From Chloroflexota bacterium (GTDB lineage: Bacteria; Chloroflexota; Dehalococcoidia; Lucifugimonadales; Lucifugimonadaceae), in contig JACPRT010000065.1 of NCBI GenBank assembly GCA_016189845.1, positions 1 to 11,902 on the forward strand: DNA of 11,902 nucleotides, given 5' to 3'. Every line of letters starts with the position of its first letter. The stretch's first letter is position 1. A program made the translations under genes and the position numbers. Below are positions 6,589-11,902 of this stretch, in pieces. The notes below the pieces were generated by a model. The model worked only from the letters and a program-made list of their open reading frames with translations. It did not search any database and was not told the origin of the DNA.

Positions 6589-7358
6589 TGCCTGCCTTGA
6601 AGTTCGGCGAGTCTATGTTTAGCGAGTGCCGCGTACGCCTCTTTCAATTCGATACCGACGTAATGGCGACGGTATTGACTCGCGACCAAACCGACCGTTC
6701 CGACACCAAAGAATGGATCAAGCACCCAGTCGCCAGGTCTGGTCGTGCCGAGCACACACGGTTCTACGAGAGCAGGCGGGAATGGCGCCGGATGACCGAG
6801 CGTCGCGGGTTCGGTTGGTATGGACCACACCGACCTACGGTTGCGGCTTCCGAGGCCGTCTTCAGTGCGTTCGTTCAAAGACTCGGCCTGAAACCAGCCT
6901 GCATCCTGGAGGGCGAACGCGACGCGCCACGGCCCGCCGAGCAGATCTTTCGGCTTGAGCCCGAGTGGAGTTGGCGGGCGATAACCCATTGCGCGAGCGG
7001 GATTCTTCCGGTCCGGAGCTCTCCAGCCACGGTCTCCACTCGTGTACCCGTCCCCGATGTTCAGCCAGCAGCAGCCGTCATCCCGAAGGACTCGGCGTAC
7101 CTCCCCGAATATCTGAACCAGACTGAAAACATACTCGTTGAGATCGGACTCTGCACCCAACTGGCCAGGCTGGGAATAGTCACGTAAGCCCCAGTACGGC
7201 GGGCTGGTAATACAGGCTTGAAAGAAGTCAGCTGGTAGCCGCTGGAGCACCTGACGAGCGTCGCCGACCAGGATCGTGTCAACCGACGGCCCGGTATTCA
7301 CGATCGTCCCTGTGCCGTTCGATTTGAGAGAGTTATCGGTCCGGATAGTTTCGACCAT
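6585..7358 (-). CDS. DNA methyltransferase of the N4-cytosine/N6-adenine type, internally shortened
   Basis: An amino-methyltransferase for DNA, 257 residues from the ATG at 7358 (264 from an in-frame GTG at 7379). TSPPYWGLRDY at 51-61 holds the catalytic SPPY, and DPFFGVGTVGLVA at 214-226 is the FxGxG AdoMet-binding motif, so the order is beta-type. LKPKDLLG at 134-141, WRVAFALQDAGWF at 144-156, RNRRSVWSIPTEP at 172-184 and FPPALVEPCVL at 193-203 match a well-known orphan-methylase family. In that family, as I recall it, some 60-90 residues (including a WxKPNPMPES-like segment and the HEYIFLL strand) separate GWF from RNRRSVW; here only 15 remain. It may therefore be impaired or altered in specificity. 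No restriction enzyme is adjacent. Base composition at its ends is lower in GC than its neighbours. A weak GGAG lies 12 bases before the ATG. Confidence 0.8.
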   Translation of the reverse strand: MVETIRTDNSLKSNGTGTIVNTGPSVDTILVGDARQVLQRLPADFFQACITSPPYWGLRDYSQPGQLGAESDLNEYVFSLVQIFGEVRRVLRDDGCCWLNIGDGYTSGDRGWRAPDRKNPARAMGYRPPTPLGLKPKDLLGGPWRVAFALQDAGWFQAESLNERTEDGLGSRNRRSVWSIPTEPATLGHPAPFPPALVEPCVLGTTRPGDWVLDPFFGVGTVGLVASQYRRHYVGIELKEAYAALAKHRLAELQGRQ

Positions 7359-7438
7359 GTTTGGCACAAACTCCAACACATCCCATCGGCGAGGTCAACG
7401 CGCCCATGGCGACTCCCCGGTCGGGTCCCCCCTCGTCA

Positions 7439-7467
7439 TTGCCCACGCTAGGCCACGGGGTTACAAT
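7439..7467 (+). promoter_or_regulatory. Sigma70-type promoter for the coaE block
   Basis: TTGCCC at 7439-7444 and TACAAT at 7462-7467 are exactly 17 bases apart, four of six and five of six to consensus. Predicted transcription start is near 7474, giving a leader of only about 25 bases before the coaE ATG. It lies in the divergent spacer between the methyltransferase and coaE. Confidence 0.55.
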
Positions 7468-7471
7468 CAAC

Positions 7472-7497
7472 ATTTGGCGTCTCAAGACATGCCAAAT
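7472..7497. promoter_or_regulatory. Perfect 7-bp dyad abutting the coaE start
   Basis: ATTTGGC at 7472-7478 and GCCAAAT at 7491-7497 are perfect reverse complements with 12 bases between. The dyad begins five bases after the -10 and ends one base before the coaE ATG. Its place at the predicted transcription start suits a repressor operator better than an RNA hairpin, because the left arm would be only partly transcribed. No known operator was recognised. Confidence 0.4.
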
Positions 7498-7498
7498 C

Positions 7499-8101
7499 AT
7501 GCTGATAATCGGTCTCACGGGCGGGATAGGCTCGGGCAAGAGCGAGGCCGCCCGGATTCTCGAGCGGCTTGGTGCGGTGGTCGTCAACGCCGATCTCGCC
7601 GGACATGAGGCGTACCGGCCGGGCAGTCAGACATGGCAGGCAGTCGTCGAGGCTTTCGGCAAGGGCGTAGTTGCCCCGAGTGGGGAGATCGACCGGAAGC
7701 TACTGGGCGCCAAAGTCTTCTCCGATCCTGCACAGATAAGGCGGCTTAGCGAAATCGTTTGGCCCGAGATCAGGCGGATCCTCAAGGCCCGCATCGAAGC
7801 CGAAAGGCAGGCCGGAAGGGCGAACGCCGTAGTGATCGAAGCCGCAGTGCTCCTGGAAGCGGGGTGGGACGACCTGGTCGACGAGGTGTGGGTGGTCGAC
7901 AGTCCCGAATCGCTTGCTCTCCAGAGGCTGAAGGCCAAGGGCATTTCCCCGGATCAAGCGAGCGCTCGGATGCGCTCGCAATTTGCTCCCGAGGCTCGCA
8001 GGGCGCGGGCCGACGTCGTTCTCCGTAACGACGCCGATCTATTGGCATTGGAAGCAGCCGTCCGCAGCGCGTGGAACGGCCGGGTCGAATCAAAGGCTTA
8101 G
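7499..8101 (+). CDS. coaE: Dephospho-CoA kinase
   Basis: CoaE carries out the last step of coenzyme A synthesis, phosphorylating the 3'-hydroxyl of the ribose of dephospho-CoA with ATP. The 200 residues have the usual length. GLTGGIGSGKS at 5-15 is the P-loop, NADLAGHEAY at 30-39 stands where the family has DAD-x-I-x-H, AAVLLEAGWD at 115-124 matches the PLLFE-like strand, VVDSPESLALQRL at 132-144 follows, and RMRSQ at 157-161 is in the lid region. The reading frame extends upstream to 7361, but the first 46 residues are unlike the family and cross the promoter, so the ATG at 7499 is the start. No clear Shine-Dalgarno is visible. It heads a block with an AAA ATPase seven bases downstream. Confidence 0.94.
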   Translation: MLIIGLTGGIGSGKSEAARILERLGAVVVNADLAGHEAYRPGSQTWQAVVEAFGKGVVAPSGEIDRKLLGAKVFSDPAQIRRLSEIVWPEIRRILKARIEAERQAGRANAVVIEAAVLLEAGWDDLVDEVWVVDSPESLALQRLKAKGISPDQASARMRSQFAPEARRARADVVLRNDADLLALEAAVRSAWNGRVESKA

Positions 8102-8108
8102 GTAGGTA

Positions 8109-8990
8109 ATGGCGCAAGTCCAGGCAACGAGCTACCGGGAATATCGAATCGAAGAGTACGTCGTCGCGCGCGAGCCGTTCTACGTCCCGCAGGGCGACGA
8201 AATCGAGATCTTTACCGCCGCCTACAAGCAGCGAATTCCGGTGCTCCTGAAGGGGCCGACCGGGGTCGGGAAGACTCGATTCGTGGAATACATGGCCTGG
8301 CGGCTGGGCCAGTCTCATGGCAAGACCGCCAAGGGCAGCAACGGCAGCAAGCCCGGCATCCCGCTGGTCACCGTGGCCTGCCACGAGGATCTGACGGCGT
8401 CGGACCTCGTCGGCCGATACCTCCTCGACACCGATGGCACCAGGTGGATCGACGGGCCGCTGACCCGTGCAGTCAAGGCCGGTGGCATCTGCTACCTCGA
8501 CGAGGTAGTTGAGGCCCGCAAGGACACCACCGTCATCATCCACCCCCTCACCGACCACCGTCGCGTGCTGACCATCGACAAGCTGGGCCAGATCATCGAG
8601 GCCGATCCGGGATTCCTGATGGTCATCTCATACAACCCCGGGTACCAGACTGCGCTCAAGGACCTGAAGCACAGCACCCGGCAGCGGTTTGTGGCGCTGG
8701 AGTTCAACTTCCCAAAACCTGACATCGAGACGAAGATCATCGCCCACGAGGCGGAGGTCGACGAGGACACCGCAGAACAGCTCGCCAAGCTCGGAGAGAA
8801 GGTCCGGAACCTCGGCGACTACGGCCTCGGTGAAGGCGCCAGCACGCGCGTGCTCATCTACGCCGGCCGTCTGATGAACGAAGGCGTGGCGGCCCGCCGC
8901 GCCTGCCAGGTCGCGGTGACATGGGGCATTACGGACGACGCGCAACTCCAGCGGAGCGTCGACGAGGTCGTCTCGTCGATCTTCCCGTAG
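8109..8990 (+). CDS. CbbQ/NorQ-type (MoxR-like) AAA+ ATPase
   Basis: A soluble AAA+ ATPase of 293 residues from the clade whose members (CbbQ, NorQ/NirQ) work with a von Willebrand A-domain partner (CbbO, NorD) to activate or insert cofactors into enzymes such as Rubisco or nitric oxide reductase. Walker A GPTGVGKT is at 49-56, DLVGRYL at 99-105 is the pore-side insert, ICYLDEVVEAR at 127-137 is Walker B, SYNPGYQ at 174-180 is sensor 1, RQRFVALEFNFP at 191-202 is the arginine-finger strand, and GASTRVLIYAGRLM at 243-256 is sensor 2. AGGTAGGT just before the ATG at 8109 is the ribosome binding site. A NorD-like protein lies one gene downstream, the usual partner arrangement interrupted by the Nudix gene. 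The client enzyme is not identifiable from the window. Confidence 0.9.
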   Translation: MAQVQATSYREYRIEEYVVAREPFYVPQGDEIEIFTAAYKQRIPVLLKGPTGVGKTRFVEYMAWRLGQSHGKTAKGSNGSKPGIPLVTVACHEDLTASDLVGRYLLDTDGTRWIDGPLTRAVKAGGICYLDEVVEARKDTTVIIHPLTDHRRVLTIDKLGQIIEADPGFLMVISYNPGYQTALKDLKHSTRQRFVALEFNFPKPDIETKIIAHEAEVDEDTAEQLAKLGEKVRNLGDYGLGEGASTRVLIYAGRLMNEGVAARRACQVAVTWGITDDAQLQRSVDEVVSSIFP

Positions 8991-8995
8991 GCCTC

Positions 8996-9625
8996 GTGCC
9001 GGACGGAGCCCTGGCGACGAGCGCTCCCAGCGGTCACCCTCTGGGCCGCCTTGAGGCGGCTCTTCGCGGCAAGCGTGGAGTGCACCCGAGGAGCCGATGG
9101 CCCGCGCCTGAAGCTGCCGTGGCGGTTCTCCTCTGGGGGTCGCCTGCCGACCCCTCGCTGGTGCTCATGCGCAGATCGATGCACGTGCACAACTACAAGG
9201 GCCACATCGCCTTCCCGGGTGGTTCTCGTGAGCTGGAGGACGCGTCGCTCGAAGCGACCGCGGTCCGGGAAACGGTGGAGGAGCTTGGAGTGGGGCCCGA
9301 GGACGTCGACCTCTGGGGTGAGCTCGATACGGTGGCGACTGTCGACGGCCTGCCCGTGACCCCGTATCTCGGGCGGCTGCGGACGGATGCGCAACTGCAC
9401 CCTGATCCGGCGGAAGTTGGCTCGATCCTGACGATAGGAGTAAAGGAGCTGATCGACCCATCGGCCGAACGTGACGAGACGCGGCTGGTGGACGGCAATC
9501 TGATCAGCAGGACTTCGTATTCATATAATGGCAACGTGGTGTGGGGCGCCACAGCCCGCATTCTTGCCCAGCTGATCCCTCTCGCACGAGGGGTCTTACA
9601 GGAGACCACATCTCCCGTTGACTAA
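8996..9625 (+). CDS. Nudix hydrolase, CoA pyrophosphatase (NUDT7/NudL type)
   Basis: By family, this enzyme cleaves CoA or acyl-CoA into 3',5'-ADP and (acyl)phosphopantetheine. In 209 residues, LVLMRRSMHVHNYKGHIAFP at 55-74 is the CoA-pyrophosphatase signature ahead of the Nudix box. The box runs from Gly76 to Val99 with RETVEELGV at 91-99. As in the NUDT7/NudL group, the residue after Gly-x5 is Asp (82) and eight rather than seven residues separate it from Arg91, which separates it from general Nudix enzymes. The frame is open from an ATG at 8921, but that would overlap the ATPase gene by 70 bases; the GTG at 8996, five bases after its stop, gives a normal length and is preferred, although no Shine-Dalgarno is clear. 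It lies between the AAA ATPase and the NorD-like gene. Confidence 0.88.
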   Translation: MPDGALATSAPSGHPLGRLEAALRGKRGVHPRSRWPAPEAAVAVLLWGSPADPSLVLMRRSMHVHNYKGHIAFPGGSRELEDASLEATAVRETVEELGVGPEDVDLWGELDTVATVDGLPVTPYLGRLRTDAQLHPDPAEVGSILTIGVKELIDPSAERDETRLVDGNLISRTSYSYNGNVVWGATARILAQLIPLARGVLQETTSPVD

Positions 9626-11902
9626 CGAGCCGCAGGCGGGCCTGACTACCGAAACGATAGAAGCGGAACTGGCGCGTTTCCCCGCTCCGGTAACGGAGGG
9701 CTACCGGGAGGCACGCGCACTCCTCCAGGGAAGGCTCCGCGACCAGGACCTGATGTCCTGGGCTGCGCAGGGCCTGGCGATCGCCGGCAAGACCGTCCGG
9801 TCGTGGGAGGCGTGCGCCGACTATTTCAAGGCCAGCCCGGCTGTGCAGCGCCAGCTGACGGCAGCCCAGTTCATGCGCTGGGCCGCCGCAGGGGCAGATC
9901 TATGCTCGGAGTCGCCGTCGCTCGCGGTCGCCTTCTTCAAGGCGAGCCCGGGGTCGCTCCTCCGCCTGCGTCCTCGCCAGATCGACGAGTGGGCGGTGCT
10001 TGGCCGCGCCCTGTACCGGGGTACCTGGAAGTCCAGCACGCTCGCCTGCCGGTTCTACGAGCTCACCCCGATGCTGCTGGAAACGCTCTCGTTCAATGAG
10101 CTGACTCGCTTTGGCCAGTTCCTGGAGGTCCTGTCGCTGCGCTCATACGACCTCGCGAGCCAGTGCCTGGTCGAAGGCTGCGCCCTGTTCCCGCGCCTGG
10201 GGACCGAGCGCGACGCCTTCATCGGCGTCGGCCACGCGGTCGCCGAGCGCTCCTGGCGCGACGTGCGTTCCTATTTCGATGGCGCAACCTCGCTTGGCAC
10301 GCTGGAATCCGATCAGCGGGCACGGCTGCTGTTGCTGGCAAGGCGACTGGTCGCCTCGGGCGAGGTTTCCGCGGGTGATTTCCTCAAGCACGGCGCCGCC
10401 GCGGTACGCGGGGTCCCGGTGGAGCATGCGGCAAGGCTGCTTGAAATGGCGGAGACCATCCACGCGGTCGCGCCGGGAGCGGTCACCGACTTCCTGAAGC
10501 ACGCGCCGGCGGTCCTGGGCCGCATCAGCTTCACGCAATTCGAAGCGTGGCACGCGGAAGGCCTGGGGATCCTCAAGGACAGCCCGGACGCAGGAACCGC
10601 CTACTTCCGTGGCGTTTCCGGCCGTGCGCAGGAGGTGCTCGACACGCTCGCGTCCGGCGTCGAGCTGACCCGCATCAAGGACATCGTCCGGATCTACTGC
10701 CGGGCGCTGTCCGGCGAGGACATCGAGCTGACGTCGACCCAGCAGCTGGTTGAGAAGAAGATCGGCTGGACCGATGCCGATATCGCCACCACCGAGGGAA
10801 CGACGATCTACCTGCCGCCCGTCGTCGACCGGTTCCCTTCCAAGGACGACAACTTCGCCTGGTACAAGGTAGTCAGCACGCACCAGGTCGGCCACATCGA
10901 ATTCGGGAGCTTCCTGTTCCACTACGACCGCCCCTCGACACTGTTCGAGGACCTGCGGCCGCATCTGATCAAGAACGGTCACACTCCCGCAGCGCAAGTC
11001 GCCGCTCAGCCCGAGCCCGGACCCGCTGAGGGTCGCAAGAAGGCTGCCGCCGCCGCGGCGGCGCTCCCTGAACTCGCGGCCGCGGGTCCTGCCGAAGGCG
11101 AAGCCGCTGCGGCGCCAAAAGACGCGAAACCCGTTACAGACATGACGCGGTTCTTCGACCTCTTCGACGACCGCACCCTGGCGCACGACGTCTTCACCGT
11201 GGTCGAGGCATGCCGCCTCGACGCAACCGTGATGTTCGAGTACCGCGGCATCGTGAACTCGTACCGCAAGGTGCAGGGCAGGGCGCTTGAAGAACGGCCG
11301 CGCATCGAAGAGCTTCCGATGCGCGAGGCGATGGTGGAGTTCATCATCCGTCTCAGTCTCGAGCAGCAGGGCGACATCAAGGTCCCGCGTGACTACGTGG
11401 CCACGGCGCGGAAGGTCGCACGCCTGGTCAGGCAGGTCGCAACACCCGAGGTGACGGTCGAGGACGTGGCCGAAGCCACGATCCGGATCTACACGCTTCT
11501 CACCGAGGTGCCCAACAACAAGATCCCTGAGGACGAGTTCGAAGACTTCGACCCCGAGGAGGAAGAGTCCGACGACCAGGCGCAGGAGGACCAGCAGTTC
11601 TACCTGAACGCCATGGCCGGCGAAGGGCAGGGCGACGAGGCCCAGGAGTCGGAGGGCGAAGAGCAGGGCGAGGACCAGGACGAGTACGAGTCGCCCAAGG
11701 ACGTCTCGTACCGCGGCGAGTTCAAGCCCGAGCTCGCCCAGCTGCTGTCACAGCTGAGGCTGGACCAGGACATGATGGACGGCGCGGAGCCCGCGGACAT
11801 CACCGAAGAGCAGCTGCAGGAGTTGCTGGAGAAGTCCAGCGAGATCGAGCAGCAGGAAGGCGAGGGGGAGCAGCAGCAGGCCACGGAGGAGATGCTGAAG
11901 AA
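9618..11902 (+). CDS. NorD/CbbO-like protein with helical repeats (partial, 3' end outside)
   Basis: An open frame of 761 codons running off the window edge. I recognise it as the large partner of CbbQ/NorQ-type ATPases from context and from a middle segment near 366-436 (LVEKKIGW, IYLPP, HQVGHIEFGSF). Order: a short N-terminus; helical repeats of about 37 residues (about 65-345); the conserved middle region; an Ala/Pro-rich linker (about 472-505); a helical segment with VMFEYRGIVNSYR (about 535-547); a Glu/Asp/Gln-rich stretch (about 637-690); then a further Glu/Gln-rich part at the edge. A von Willebrand A domain, usual at the C-terminus, would lie beyond 11902 and is not seen. The start is the TTG at 9618, overlapping the Nudix stop by eight bases, with AGGAG 13 bases upstream; the next in-frame ATG is 9753. 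No signal peptide is seen. Confidence 0.78.
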   Translation, partial: MTNEPQAGLTTETIEAELARFPAPVTEGYREARALLQGRLRDQDLMSWAAQGLAIAGKTVRSWEACADYFKASPAVQRQLTAAQFMRWAAAGADLCSESPSLAVAFFKASPGSLLRLRPRQIDEWAVLGRALYRGTWKSSTLACRFYELTPMLLETLSFNELTRFGQFLEVLSLRSYDLASQCLVEGCALFPRLGTERDAFIGVGHAVAERSWRDVRSYFDGATSLGTLESDQRARLLLLARRLVASGEVSAGDFLKHGAAAVRGVPVEHAARLLEMAETIHAVAPGAVTDFLKHAPAVLGRISFTQFEAWHAEGLGILKDSPDAGTAYFRGVSGRAQEVLDTLASGVELTRIKDIVRIYCRALSGEDIELTSTQQLVEKKIGWTDADIATTEGTTIYLPPVVDRFPSKDDNFAWYKVVSTHQVGHIEFGSFLFHYDRPSTLFEDLRPHLIKNGHTPAAQVAAQPEPGPAEGRKKAAAAAAALPELAAAGPAEGEAAAAPKDAKPVTDMTRFFDLFDDRTLAHDVFTVVEACRLDATVMFEYRGIVNSYRKVQGRALEERPRIEELPMREAMVEFIIRLSLEQQGDIKVPRDYVATARKVARLVRQVATPEVTVEDVAEATIRIYTLLTEVPNNKIPEDEFEDFDPEEEESDDQAQEDQQFYLNAMAGEGQGDEAQESEGEEQGEDQDEYESPKDVSYRGEFKPELAQLLSQLRLDQDMMDGAEPADITEEQLQELLEKSSEIEQQEGEGEQQQATEEMLK
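9825..10620 (+). repeat. Coding repeats: about 37-residue helical units in the NorD-like protein
   Basis: A [YF]F-[KR]-x-x-P-like turn recurs at residues 70 (FKASP), 107 (FKASP), 146 (FYELTP), 183 (CLVEG), 220 (FDGAT), 255 (FLKHG), 292 (FLKHAP) and 330 (FRGVSG). The steps are 37, 39, 37, 37, 35, 37 and 38. Between them lie amphipathic segments with a repeated Trp-Ala or Leu-Ala pattern. The DNA copies have diverged, so this is an old protein-level array, probably an alpha-solenoid. Confidence 0.55.

Noticed and set aside
6585..7379. Restriction-modification system
   Set aside because: No endonuclease gene is next to the methyltransferase; the neighbours are selA and coaE.
8921..8995. ATG at 8921 as the Nudix start
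   Set aside because: It overlaps the ATPase gene by 70 bases and adds a basic segment unlike the family; the GTG at 8996 gives a normal length.
10143..11186. Long 347-codon minus-strand frame inside the NorD-like gene
   Set aside because: It is fully antisense to a gene with clear family and repeat structure and has no recognisable domain.

Overview
The window is GC-rich bacterial chromosome carrying eleven genes packed almost end to end. No rRNA, tRNA, CRISPR array, insertion sequence or prophage is visible. No single gene names the organism. A hydrolase-lspA-RluD-type order, tandem DUF4389 membrane proteins, a bacterial SelA, and a CbbQ-type AAA ATPase beside a large NorD/CbbO-like protein would fit a Chloroflexota-like lineage (Dehalococcoidia or SAR202 type). 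That placement is inference only.

Left block, minus strand, 1512 down to 1: an alpha/beta hydrolase, then lspA (lipoprotein signal peptidase), then the first 51 codons of an RluA/RluD-type pseudouridine synthase that runs off the edge. The three are spaced like one operon; the lspA Shine-Dalgarno overlaps the hydrolase stop codon. A low-specificity L-threonine aldolase (1563-2690, plus) is divergent from them. A 223-base spacer follows, with a good sigma70-type promoter and two short perfect dyads, driving a two-repeat DUF4389 membrane protein (2914-3516).

Middle block, minus strand, 7358 down to 3519: a DNA methyltransferase that appears to lack its central segment, selA (coupled to it by an ATGA overlap), a small Smr-domain protein, and rarA. 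It converges on the DUF4389 gene with only two bases between stop codons. selA implies that the host makes selenocysteine, but selB, selC and selD are not in view.

Right block, plus strand, 7499 to the end: coaE (last step of CoA synthesis), a CbbQ/NorQ/MoxR-type AAA ATPase, a Nudix CoA pyrophosphatase, and a large protein resembling NorD/CbbO partners of such ATPases. The last is cut by the window edge where a von Willebrand A domain would be expected. Its N-terminal half is a helical array with a period close to 37 residues. The block starts from a TTGCCC-17-TACAAT promoter followed by a perfect 7-bp dyad that abuts the coaE start codon.

The least ordinary parts are the AAA/NorD-like pair interleaved with CoA-synthesis and CoA-hydrolysis genes, the shortened methyltransferase tied to selA, and the dyads at the two promoters. 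Most other genes are housekeeping. I do not see a complete new defence or mobile system.
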